A stretch of DNA of 64,000 nucleotides, taken from positions 56,938,001 through 57,002,000 of the forward strand of contig CM032232.1 of assembly GCA_019009955.1 (NCBI GenBank), read 5' to 3'. Below the pieces are notes generated by a model. It did not search any database. It was not told the origin of the DNA and saw only the letters and a program-made list of their open reading frames with translations. Below are positions 10,581 through 23,591 of this stretch, piece by piece. The position numbers and the translations under genes are program-made. Within the stretch, counting starts at the first letter, position 1. Each line of letters begins with the position of its first letter. Origin of the DNA: Riptortus pedestris (Eukaryota; Arthropoda; Insecta; Hemiptera; Alydidae).

Positions 10581-13179
10581 TTTTGTCATTTTTATTACTC
10601 TTTCTTAGTATCCCAAAAAAAAAAGAAAAAAAAAATTGTGATTGACAAAATTGTCTTCTCATGGAAAAAGTAACTCAGTTACTCATGTTGCTGAAGTGTG
10701 ATCAGTGTTTAATATTTATAAACCAAACTGGAAATGATCAAAAAATAAGAGGCTACTGATTTTATTATTTACTATTAAATTATGTTCTTACCCCATAATT
10801 CTATAAAGGTTTTCTTCAGTACAACAAAGTTTTATATGTATTTCTGTATTCTGGCATAAAATTCATGTTTATCACAGCTTACGCAATTCACTCAAAGCTT
10901 TACTTGTATCAATGTGGGAACAAATTTCTCTCTGGGACCAATATTAATAAATGTCATTCCTTATTTCCAAATTATATTAATCTACCTCTTTTGTATATCC
11001 ATATTCCATACATGTTCTTTTTTAAATAAGTATCCTATGTCGATACAAATTGTTACATATTTTAACACTAATAAACAACTATATTAAGGACAAATTAAAG
11101 TAATTTTGTCCTACATTTATTTTATTATATCTTTCTGATAGCGAGTAAGGAAGTAATTTCAAAATATTTTGCAGTTTTCTTTAAAATTCCGAGTTTTTAA
11201 TTTAAATGTCATTTAAATTTTCAATAAATCTTAGCTAATTTACGACAAATATTTAAAATTTTAACTTATAATAAGGTGAGAAAGAGGCACTACATTAATG
11301 TTTGGTGTCCTAATTATGAATATATGACTGTTAGGTATGGTTATTTAATATTAAAAAAGTATCTGATCTTCAATTCAGTGTCTATGGCACTCTTCTCATT
11401 AACTGATTTATTTATTTATTTTTTATTTTATTTTTTTTTAGGTATAGGTACTAGTAAAATTATTTAATTCTGGAAACCATATAGTCTCAGAATAGAAATT
11501 GAGGACCACTATATTATACCCATTTGAGCCTCGTAGTTGTGGATGTATATGAAGAATGATAAATACGTTTTAAATGAAAAATCTAGGAATGAATAGAACA
11601 TTCTGATTATTTTTGCTAATCAGAACAAAGAAAAAAATTAATTCAGTATAAACTAAAATTGAAAATTTATATAATTACTCATTCTCCATATGCATGTTAT
11701 TTAAGTGTGCTCTTAACCATTTTGGTTTTACATTGAGATTTCTAAACAGATCATGTACTCATCAAGATGTCAAAATATGTATTTCAAATCATATTATAAG
11801 ATTATTAGTTTATGTGAGTGAATGAGTAAAAAGATACGTATGTTCTAATTGGTATTATGATATAAAAATCATCTCTTCACACTGTTGCGCCTTTATTTTT
11901 ATTTTTATCCACTGCTGAGAGAAGCATGACATTTTAATCCCCTTAATTTTTATTTATATCGCTATTTCGTTCTGAAATTTTGGATGTACTTACTTAATTT
12001 CATATTTTCTATATTCCAATCATCTGTGTTAAGAAAACATTGTATAAAGGAACTGATTCTACTGTCAAATATTAAGTGAAGTCATTTTACTTCTGATGCC
12101 CATATAAGCCTGTAAATATTCTTATATACTTCAAAAATAAATTTCAATATTGTTTAATAAAATTTATTTATTTTTAAATTTCTTAATATTAATCCTTCTC
12201 TTCCATTCCCACTTTCCTTATCATATATTTACTCCTTCAAATGACCACTTCAGTTTTCAGCTCAGTATGGATTTATGGGAATTGGCTACTACCATGGTGG
12301 CAGGCCTACATGAGCTGTTGAACCAAAGATATTTTTGTTTTTACTATCATAAATTGTAATATTTGTTATATATATTGATAGTCTATTTATTGTTTCTATA
12401 AAGAATTACTTATATTTCTACAATATCTACTCCGTATTTATGAATAGCTTATGGATATTAGTTTCTCACTCTTTTCGGTTACATACATTGAAGTAAACCT
12501 TTAAAAAAGGAGTTCAAAAAGCAGTAAATTGGCTATATAAATTATAATTAAACTTTAATATAGAAACCAAAAAAAAATGGAAAAGAATGTATCATGAAAT
12601 AAAATACTTTTGAGGTATTCAAAGAAAAATTATTAATGAATCTATAAATAAATAACTCCTTTCACAATCAAATAAAATAGGTCAATTGATAAGGAGGTTA
12701 CGATTTATTCAACAGTATATTTCAATAATTCAGACAAAATAATATATCCAGTTTCTCACAATGGTGTATTGGTTTTTGCAAAATACCTTGTTGAATTTAT
12801 ACATACAATGTAAACTCCAGTTATAAAAGTGGTCACTAATGCCATTACACGTGAAACCGAGTTTTCAGATTGTTTAAAACATTCTGGAAAGTTTATTGAT
12901 AATAAAACTCATGACTGGCACATGTCTTTGTCAAGGTGCATGCTTTTGCCTTTGATAAGAAGAAGGCTGCTTTCCTTGCAAAGCTAAACAAAATAAAAGA
13001 ATGTCACAGTAAAGGTTTCGTGAATTTATAAATAAACAGTTAACCAAAACTTTCAACAGATGGTACCATATACAGATATCAAAATGAAACATTATTTTGG
13101 TCCTGGCCTTAGTTTTTACAATACATTTTTATTGAATATTTTTCTAAAAAAAAGTTTATTAAGGAGACCCAAAAGAAGT

Positions 13180-13295
13180 TTTTTACTCCTAAGTGGGCAA
13201 TGGGAATTTATTTAGTGAAAAATCACTAAATAAATCCGTAGATCCACCCGGGCTAGAAAAGAATAGTAACCTGTAAATAAATACCACCCTGAGTA
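13180..13295 (-). repeat. Degenerate tRNA-SINE fragment with short palindrome
   Basis: GGGAATTTATTTAGTG and AAATAAATCCGTAGATCCAC resemble the body of the SINE at 63676-63857. The segment 13206-13235 forms a perfect 13-bp stem with an AAAA loop. Confidence 0.45.
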
Positions 13296-14089
13296 CCAAA
13301 AAGTGTACTTAAATAAAGTAATAAATAGTTAAAACAGAATCTAGTATAACCTATTTATATTATACTCTTTCTAGGCATTATTTGAATTTATGACTAGGCC
13401 TGTCTTACTATATAACTGTTGCTCCATTCAGTAATACTTATTTAAATTTTTTCCTAACTAACCATTTGGTCCAAGGATTTCTAGGCTGCTCCCGCTCCGA
13501 CAATCTGAGCACCATTTGCTAACCCCCCTGCCAAATGAGTTTCCTCCTTCATAATCTCTAATGTTTACTCTTGGTCTTTCCCTTATAGCCTTCTTCCTTA
13601 TTTTATTAATCCCAGTAATTCTACAGCTTCTACTCCAAAAATTTATTGCAACTCCATAAATGCTGGAGAAGAGCATAAGATTAGGTCAAGACTTACTCTA
13701 TTAAATTCACTCAAAGCAATTTATGGCCAAATTCTTACATACCTAATAACTTACCTTTGAAAGAGAGCTTATTTCTATAAAACTGTTAAATACTTAATCT
13801 TTAAATTATTTACTATTCAATGAATTGGTGATTAGTTTGTTTTTTAAGGAGGGTATCTTATGACAAGGGTCCCTATAGCCTCATTCTTTCTGTTCATTTA
13901 TATGCCCCACTTCTACACTGATAAACATGAATTCACAAAATTTGTCGTATAATTACATCTGATGCACATTTGCTTTCCAAAATACCAACTTCCCTTCCCC
14001 CATTCTGGGCCTAAATGAGTGTGAGTTTGGGGAGGGAGCTTGGATACTTTTTGCTGATGACCATTACTCTGTAATTTGTCCTAAGAAAG

Positions 14090-14400
14090 CTCACAGCAAA
14101 CACTCTTTAAAAATACTGGCTCTTGCTTTTGAGATACAGTTATGAGAGCTATTTTATGATAAATTTCATCAAATGTCCATCAATCCTCCTTATAAGCTGC
14201 AATTGGACTAGGAGGAATGGGGATTTAGAGAAGGGGTAGGATAAAAAAAAAATGAAATATCTCTATTATTATGTTAGACCAAAAAATGTTATATAACCAA
14301 CCAATATTGTTTACAATGTTATGTTCTACAAATTTTGTTTTATATTTTTTCCCCTAACATAAATATTAACAGAGTTCCTCCTATTTTTTGGTATTGTCTT
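14090..14400. repeat. Palindromic MITE-like family, relic
   Basis: Contains the family core (GCTGCAATTGGACTAGGAGG, GGGGATTTAGAGAAGGGG, then AAATATCTCTATTATTATG) seen near 17900, 19560, 27070, 45970 and 46410. No terminal motif is preserved here. Confidence 0.5.
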
Positions 14401-15095
14401 TAGCACCACTCTTGCTCTTTACACTTAAAGCAACTGTATTAATAAGCATCTCATGCCCAGCTTTCGTAGGTTTCTAATTACAGAAGAAATAGAGAACAGA
14501 TTATGGGTTGGCGTCAACTTCATGCCATTGAAGTTAGTGTGAAATATCCGGTATTTTTTTAGGGCTTGCCCAGAGCTTTGCTGGTACATGGGAGGATCTT
14601 GTCATCTCAACAAATTTCCTAAAATATCAAGTTGGCTTTACAGATCAAAGATTGCTACTTAGTCAAGTTTTTGAATAGCCTCACAATGCTGAGTGGGCGT
14701 TGGGGAAATGGATATTGGACCAACCCCAAAGCCAGGGGTATGGTTGTATGTTGTTTCTACCTACCAAACCACCTCTACCTTCCCTCCCCCCCCCACCAAA
14801 TAAACATTAATACTTTCTTCATAAAAAATGTTCTATGAAGTAGGTAGAATTGCTCTTTTTTAAAAATAAATATGTAAATTAGTTCAATCTCATGAAAAAG
14901 GTTATTGACCAATCCAAAGAAAGCTATCTATGTAATTTTGGTTCTCAAGTAATGAAGATAATGACAGGAAAACAAAAGCATTGGGATAATTGGAATAAAA
15001 TATCATAAAACAAAATCAACTAATAGTTTGTAATGACATTGAAACACAGAATAATACATGTTTGAATGACACACACTAAGACCTTGCACTCTTTC

Positions 15096-15113
15096 ACTCT
15101 CTCTCTCTCTCTC
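15096..15113. repeat. (CT)n microsatellite
   Basis: Short uninterrupted CT repeat; no other feature nearby. Confidence 0.9.
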
Positions 15114-15675
15114 ATCAAAGAGAATTGGGGAAAGGATTAAAGGAAATAAACATTGGAATGAAAATGTGCAAGTAATGAATATCTTAAGGAACTGATCTGT
15201 TTCTAATTGTGATGATTTAGTTATTTAATAACCAATGCAGTCGTGACCATCAGTAAATAATTATTTGCTCCCTTATAATCGAAAGTAGAGGGGGGGGGCT
15301 ATTTACAACAGAGTTGTAATTTGTTCTTTAACAAGACAATTATAAAAGCATTGACTTCTAATATGAGTTAATGTTTATTTAGAGAGTATTATTAGTTAAA
15401 TTAGGGAATTACATTAACTATATCTCATTTTCAATTTTTTACGTAAATATATATGTCAATCTTAACAACGATTTTACTGTGGTAATGTGCTTTTATTAAA
15501 ATGTTTTTTCAACTAGGTTCCCTGGTTTATTTCTCAAATTAAAATAATAGTACATGTAGATCAAGTTACCTATGGAAGTGTTGAGACGAATTTAAACCTT
15601 TGTTCAATAGTGTTCGTGTAGAGCATTTGTATTAAGGATTGTTTAGTTTTTGTTGGGAATGTTTGTTAGTAACGT

Positions 15676-15715
15676 TCAGTTTCATCTTTGTAGGCTTACT
15701 GATCACTCAGGCGAC
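15676..15715 (+). promoter_or_regulatory. Candidate Caprin initiator and 5' non-coding exon
   Basis: An arthropod-type initiator TCAGT at 15676-15680 precedes a good donor (GCGAC|GTGAGT, exon end 15715). A matching acceptor TTCTTTGCAG at 15890-15899 leads into the exon with the Caprin start codon. No TATA box at the expected distance. The transcription start is inferred. Confidence 0.4.
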
Positions 15716-15961
15716 GTGAGTATCATTTCTATTTTTGTCTATGTTAGGAGATATTAGATTTCATTCCCGCTGTTCATGAAGGGAGGGAGAGTTACATTAG
15801 AGATATAACCAACCTCTCTTAGGACATTATTCCTTTTTTTCTCTATAAGTCTTTAACTCTTAATGTTGAATAATGGAATTATGTTCACTTTCTTTGCAGG
15901 AGATGAAAATACTTTGACATTTCATAAATGAAACGCGAAATGCGCGGTGCCGTATAATTCT

Positions 15962-16033
15962 ATGTGGCAACACTGTAAACTTGCATTTTGTCTGTTTCTT
16001 TATCCCTGTGAAAAATGCCTACCGCAGCTGTAG
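15962..16033 (+). promoter_or_regulatory. Upstream ORF overlapping the Caprin start codon
   Basis: If the leader runs continuously from 15900, it carries three AUGs before the main one. Two short uORFs begin at 15903 (4 codons) and about 15927 (9 codons). A 23-codon uORF starts at 15962 and ends at 16033, in another frame across the main AUG at 16015. The third AUG has a poor context (T at -3), while the main AUG has A at -3, so leaky scanning would be needed. Confidence 0.45.
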
Positions 16034-19000
16034 CAAAGTTAGAGAAACAGGGGTCATTAGATGCAAATGACCCCTTACGGCAAGGAATTGTTATGGTTGA
16101 GCATAAAATACGAAATTTGGAAAAAAGGAAGGTAAGTTTCCTCTATAAACGATAGTTATTTACTGATTGATTTACTTATACAGACCCACTACGCCATGTT
16201 TGCCATGTGCTTGTGAGTATATTTTTCGCCTTTATCGGCTTATTTTCACTCTGATATTACGTTTATATCTTAACTTTTGAAAATATTTTTGCTTATATTT
16301 TATCTTAATGTGTCTTACTTCAAGCTTTAGTTGTTAAATATATATCGTTGGTTCGTAGTTATACCGGTAATGATATTCATAAATTTGAATGTTTCAGGCG
16401 AAGTTAGATGGATATAGAGATCTTCAAAAGAATGGGAAGGATTTAAATAGTGATCAGCTTGAAGCTATTTCAAAGTATGATGCAGTAATACAGCATTTAG
16501 AATTTGCAAGAGAGCTATCTAAGCACTTAACTAGTTTAGCACTAGAAGCTGTGAAAAATATAAAGAAACAAGCTAGGAAAGAGGCTCAAGAAAAGGCTCA
16601 ACAAGATCTTGTCCGAACCAAAGAAATGTTATTAATACAGGTATTTCAAAATTCATAATATAAATGTGGTGTATTTTTGACCATTGCTCTGTATGTAAAA
16701 GTTTCCTTGATTCAGTTTATTTGTTAAACATACTCAAATATTTTAATTTTAATTTATGGTGTTCATTTAAATACCTTAAATATCCTGGGCTTGGGTTGTA
16801 AAAATACATTGATAGTTTATAACAGTATATCAATTCTTAACCTCTAGACAATGGTAACTTTATACATTTCCTATTCACTATTTTTATCATGCAGCATTGT
16901 TACAATGATTTGTGTGAAGTTTTTATTTCTTGCCTTCCCATAAGTAGTTGCTTTATTCTGTTTTAGCCTTAGCTGTTATGCTATGTAGCATTATTAATAC
17001 TCATTCATCCAATTGCCAATTGAAGTAGAACTTCAATGTTTATTACTTCAATGAACAGAAACGTTTATTGACTCAATATTTAGAATTGTTCATGTTATAT
17101 TAGTTTAACTGTATAGTTTCAACTCATCAACTTACCTAGGTACAAAGATTACCCTTATGTACATTATATTAATTGGTTTCAAAGTATTTTATTCATTGCC
17201 CCTATAGTTTGTCAACATTTAACTCAGAAGCTATTGTTCAGAGTCATTGGCAATTTAATTATGCATGAACCCATTTATTTTGTATTTATGTTAGTGAACA
17301 TTATCCACTTTTAGCTTTATATTGTGTTAGTCAGGTAAAGAGAGTAAAAAGCTAACCTCTAGTAGTTTAAGTACAGCTAACTTTTAACTGCTCTCTTTAA
17401 CTTTGTCTTCTTAATAAATTTTAGGTATGCATAGATTAATTAGTGTAGTAAAATTCTAAAACATTTTTCATTATTAAGATAAGTTCTATTATACGGCTTC
17501 TGTTCTCAATATACTACGACCTCTGTTCTCCATAGATAATATTTCTTGTTCTTAACCAAAAATTATTTACTTAATCCTAAAATCTGTCCTATCTATTAAA
17601 GACTTTTTTTTAGTTATAATTTTGTTTTGTGTGGGGAGAATCTTTTAAAATTCTTTTGCTTAATCACATTATAAATGACCTGAATGTCTTGCAAATTATC
17701 AGCCACGTGTTTATGCTATGTAGAATTAAACCATAAATTTAACCTACCTTAAAGTTAGATCATTATATATAAAGCATTTATGCCAAACTCATGATCAAGT
17801 TTAAACGTTTTATATAAAACTAGAGATTAAGTTATTTAATGGCTGAAATCTCTGACCAGTGGGGGGTGGGTTAGAGGAGGGAAATTTTGAAATTTCTTAA
17901 TATCTCTGTTACTATGCATCAGGTCGAAAAATTGTATAGAACCAATATTATTGGAAAGGTAATTGAGATCTTCATACATTTTAATATTTTTACATTCATA
18001 AATTGATACATTTTTTTTAAATATTTCATTGGCTCACTGAACTTGTAGCACATGATGATATTGGATTCCCCTTCATTTTTTAAATAAATGAATTATTTAA
18101 TATCTGATGCTACGTGATGTTAATTCTTTAATTGTTTCTATACAGTCTTGCTTTATGAGAGTCATATCTATATATTTTCATGTACTTGTAGCTGGTCTAG
18201 TATTCTGAAAATTAATTTGTTAACATTTCAAGTCAAGCATTGTGTTAACATTTCAAGTCTAGGTATACCTAAGACATAGATATATTGGCTTTATTATTAT
18301 TTTATATTAATGTCCACATTTGTTACTATGGGAAATTGGGATGGTTTATCTACAGGTTACCAACTTTTTCTAATCAGGGTTGAACTAAGGATTTTATTCA
18401 ATGAATTTGTCTCTAAATAAATTCCTATTGTCAGGCAAAAATCAAACTTCTCATTCGAGGTTTACGATGTGAGATTAAGTCCAACGCTTTAACTCACATG
18501 GCTAACTTCAGCCCCGTACATACAATTATGTAAAGAATCCCCTTAATTGAAGAAATGTATTCTTGATTCTAATTCCAGTCATTAAGTACACTAAGGGAAT
18601 TACTTACATATTTCATATTTCCTTCATTCTGCATTTTCTCTTCCATTCTCAACCAGGTTTCTCCATTTATAGATAGTGAATTCCTGAAAGTTGATGTCCT
18701 TATTCCTTTGCCTTGATTATCTTCATCTTTTAGGAGATTACACCACTCAGTTACTTTACTCATAACTCAGTTTTTGGAAAACATTTTAATATAACCACTA
18801 AACACTAATCTAAAAGTTTCATATAAAATTGAAGATCCAAATTTTTTAATGACTGAGATAACCCATGAGAGGTGGGTATTTGGAAATGTGGTAAATTTGT
18901 AAATAATTCTGTAAAGTGTTGGATTAAAAAATTTTGTTACCGCCCCTGTACCATACTTATTGTTTTATATAATCTTCTCTAGTTCTGATATAAAGTAATT

Positions 19001-19331
19001 TGATTTTTTTTTGTATTTGATATCCATAAACCTTCACTTCTACTTTCCTATTTTCATATGAAGGCTGTAATTTAAATTGTTTTAAATTTAATAAGGGAGA
19101 AATGGAGAATAGAATAAGGGGTGATATCCCTGTCCACCCATTCAATATTCCAGCATATAGGAAATATGCTTACACAGCCCTTGTTTGTTGGCCTTTTAGG
19201 CATATTTCGCTTTAGGTAAATCAGCTATTGTTGTAGGTTGTACTCATGATTCAGCTATTGAGTTTTTCTCAAATGTCTATCGATCTTTCATAGGAGAAGA
19301 TAAAAATGAGGTTTTTTCAAAACTATGTATG

Positions 19332-19401
<70 letters not shown>

Positions 19402-22095
19402 ACACACGTCTGTTACCACTCTAAAGGGGTCACAATTTTTGTTTAATCATTACCAAACTTCATTTATTTATGCTTAATATAAACTAAAGATCAAGTCCAT
19501 TAATGATTAATGGCTGATATCAGACCTAGGGAAGGGGGTTTTAGAGAGGGAGAAAATTCAAGATATCTCTGTTACTATGATTTTCATATAAAAATTTTGA
19601 ATAATGAATTTAAATTTCGACAAATGTACGCATACTAACTTTAAGTTTTTTTCAGTTTTGTATTTCTTCCTGGTGTTCCAGCAAAAGGAATAAATAAAAT
19701 AAAATTAATTAGCAACTCATCCAAACTCCTAATTAGAATCGTATAACCTTGCAATTTGTTTTAGGATAGTTGAATTGGGAACAAAAGTCAGTACACTTAT
19801 CTTTTTTAATGAGAGATATTTTGTTCGGCCCCTATTTATTATTTATTTTTCCTCCATTTTACATTGAGGTTGTTTGCCTGGAATTAAGTGAACTTCAGCA
19901 TATCTAAAAGGCAATCCCTTCCTAAAGGCTAGTCTGCTTAATAAATATCCTTTCTGAAGTTTCACTTGTGACTTAATTAACCACTATTTGTACTAGTAGC
20001 AAATGATGATTCTGGATTCCCCTTCATTTAATTTATAAATGAAACATCTAGAGACTGATGCTGCTGATTTGATATATGTATATGTGTGTGTGTACATATG
20101 TAAAACATATAAGAAATTCACTTTAACCCACTGTAACTACGGCTTTGATTACACCAACCTTTAAGTGGATGATAGATCAATGTTTTCCCATTCTTCCTTT
20201 TACAAAAGCTTCTTATCATTGTTTGCTCCAGTAAATCATACAAGTGCTCAATACAATTATGTTCTGAGTGGGGTGGGGTGGGGATATTATGTGTATATAA
20301 GTGTATTTATAGTAAAGCTGGGTTCAGGTTAGCCATGCGAGTCAAGTCTGCAGTCATGACTTAGTAAACCTTAAGTCTGTGGTCATGATTCACTTAGTGA
20401 ACAGTCTTTAAGCATTTGGTAAACCTGGAGTCTGTGTTCATGACTTACTTGGTAAGTAAACCTTGTGTCTGTGGTCATAACTTTGTAATCATTGAATCTG
20501 TAATCGTAATGTTTTTATGAGTACTTCTTCTGCGTTACTTGTAACATAAGAGCACTCCCAAAAGCCATACAATTTTAGTGGATGTTTATGAGCTGAGCAA
20601 ACTTCTACCGTGTCGGTTCGAGCAGTGAAGTGAATGATCCAAAAGCAGGGAAAACAAATTTTCAGAGAGAAAAATTCGCTATAAATTAATTCTCAAACAC
20701 CCAATTGTAGTAACTTGAAAATTATGATGTGAACAATTTGATTTAAATATATTCTATTTTGGTTTAATTTTTAGTAGATGCCCTAATACTTTTCACACTC
20801 TTTGTAAGTATTTGCAGCTATATTTACTTTTTGTAATTAGATATTGTCAATAAACGTTAAACTATAGGACAGTCTCTCTGATACTACTGTATGTGAATGC
20901 TCTGAAAGTTTATACGATATAAATGAAATATATCATTTAATCTGTTTACGAGGAGATAAAATATTTTGTACATCTTAGTTTTTTTTTTGTTTTAATTATG
21001 CTAGATGCAAAGTTAGAATTTTACAAGTTCACTGTACTTCTATTTTTGTTTTTAGGATGTGCTTTCGAGTATGGGCCAAGAAACAGTGAGGGATGATTTT
21101 TTGCAAGGTAAAACAAAAATTGTATTGACGCCTGAAGAACTTCAGCAAATTGATGATCTCTACATTGAATTAACCCCTAAACGTGAAGAGCATGCTATTT
21201 TTCAGGTATCTCGTAATTTCGTTTCTCGCTATTATATTCTTCTCCACCTCCCCTCTCCCATTCACTTTTATTAAACAAATTGAAATAAAAATTGTGATGT
21301 CATGTGATGAGTTTGGATTCCCCTTCATTTGTAATAAATGAGAATTCACTAAATCTGATGACATCTTATAATTGATAATAGATAATTGTATTAAGGGTCT
21401 TCATTATATCTACTACGTGATAATTTATGCTTTTTAATGATAGGAAACTTAAAAGATATAATTTAGCATGTTGACTGCTAAGCCATATGATTCATTTCTC
21501 ATCATAATTCTGCTGATTCCTTGGTAGCATGAGTTTACGTTTAAAAGAGGATGTCGAAATATTTTTTATTTTTAATCACCTCAAAAGAGTGGCTCATGTT
21601 TTGGTTGTTGCAAGTGATTGTCAATGCAGTTATAGTATCTCATTTGCCTGCAACCACATGATCGAATCATAATTTGTGTAGAATGATTCACTTGAGTTTC
21701 CATTAAAATGAGCTACCATAACATTCTTTCATCCATAACTGTTATTTATAGATTTATTAATGTATTAATAAAGCTGCTAAACAATAAGAAACTGTTTACA
21801 AATATAATTTAGAATTGTGTTTTATCTCAAATGTTAGAATCTCAATAAAATTTAAATTGAGTCAAATGAAAGTAATACATAAGTTGATATGTGAGGCATA
21901 CATAGACTTTATGAGGGTGAAGTCGAAGGTGATTGTCATAATGCTAAAGCCCAAAGCATCTTATTATGTGAGGCACAGAGGCATGAGCTAGAAGAAAAAC
22001 AACTTTATTAAAGACGAGTATGATTACTCACTGATAGCGAGTTGCTGACTACACAGCTACATTGTCAATCACATGACATTTAAAAAACTAATAAG

Positions 22096-22141
<46 letters not shown>

Positions 22142-23534
22142 ATTTTATTTTTTATTATTATTTTGCAGGATATGTTTCAAGGGCCTGCTGAAGTAATGTC
22201 TTATCTCCTTGAAGGGAAGAACAAAGAAGTAGCTGGGACAACATATTCTGCTTTGAGAACTAAACTGCTGGAAATTGCTAAATCTGGATATTTTGACAAC
22301 GCCCAGGCAGAACCAGTAAGTTACCTCACAACTAATGGTTTATCCTTTTGTTTTCAATGCCAGGAATCCAAAATTTTGGGCCAAAATCTTAACCCTTTAT
22401 AGGGGGCCAACGAAAAATTTAAACATGGTGGGAAGAAGGCGGGAGTAGCTTCTACATGTTTGTGTCTTAGTAGGTCCCGTGACCTATGGAAAAATAAATA
22501 CAAGAGGCTCCTGCAGGGAGGGGCCCGGTAATTCCTATTGGAGCGAAAGTTAGGCTTTCCTGGAAGCCTTGCCCATTCCAGCCCTCGTGCTCTCAGCTAT
22601 GTCTTACCTAGTACATGTACATTATCTATTTGGATTTTCTTTGTTCATTGTCTCCCATCTCAGAAAGGCTAATAACTACTTATGCATTACTTAAAATATT
22701 CAAATTAATTTTGATTTATTTGGTGTTTCATATATATGTTATTTGCCATTATGTTCGGAAATTTGATGTATTCAGAGAGAATGAAAATTTAAAATGTGGC
22801 TCATTTTTCTTCTTATCAATTTTCAATTTTAAAACAACTTCAACTTGTTAACAATTCTTTGTTTATCTAGGTATTTTTCATCAAAGCTGCTTATTATTTG
22901 CAATTAATTTTTAGTTTTACCTAGTATGCTTGATAAATTGAATAAATATGAAAACATTTTTTTTTCGCCTAAATTTTAATTTATATTCTGTTCACCCACT
23001 ATACACTCCACTGCCCACCATGTGGATTAATAATACATTGTTCTATCTCATTTATCTGTAAGGAGTTTTGACTGTGCCAACAAGTTATCTAGTGTTTCTT
23101 TATTAATCTTACACAACATACTTTTAGTGAGTACATTTCATGCTATAAATGGTGGACACATCAAGTACGGGATTGACAAATTACATCTGTTCAGAAACAA
23201 GGTTTTTGACTTCAAGTACATTTTCTAATATTTGTTTTAGGAACAGCCAGTTGTTCCTCAAGAAGAACCAGCCGTTACTACTGAAGAAACACCAGTTGCA
23301 GTCCAAGCACCAGCACCAGCAGCTGCACCAGTACCTGTCCCGGTTCATGTTAATGTAGCAGCTGCTCCACCTTCAGTGCCTCCTGTCGTCCCTGGAGTAG
23401 AGCAGCCAGCTCCTGTTTTGACTTGCACTTTTCAACCAGGTTAGTAGAGTATTGTAACAAAACACTTGTCTAAAAGCTATTATAATAAGTTATTGTTTTT
23501 ACAAAAATAAAAATTTTTGTATCCTCTTAAATTC

Positions 23535-23591
<57 letters not shown>

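Larger units (their letters stand above)
7516..15670. other. Intergenic region between ATP10 and Caprin
   Basis: About 8 kb with no convincing gene. Short open frames here (for example at 9767-10194, 11276-11467 and 14632-14838) have no recognisable motif and no conserved exon structure. It contains two inverted-repeat elements, a double hairpin, a SINE fragment and a fold-back MITE relic, listed separately. Confidence 0.6.

Noticed and set aside
22073..22402. 109-codon open frame before and through Caprin exon 4
   Set aside because: Its first half is (TA)n translated as Ile-Tyr; the rest is the true exon 4 read on into the intron.
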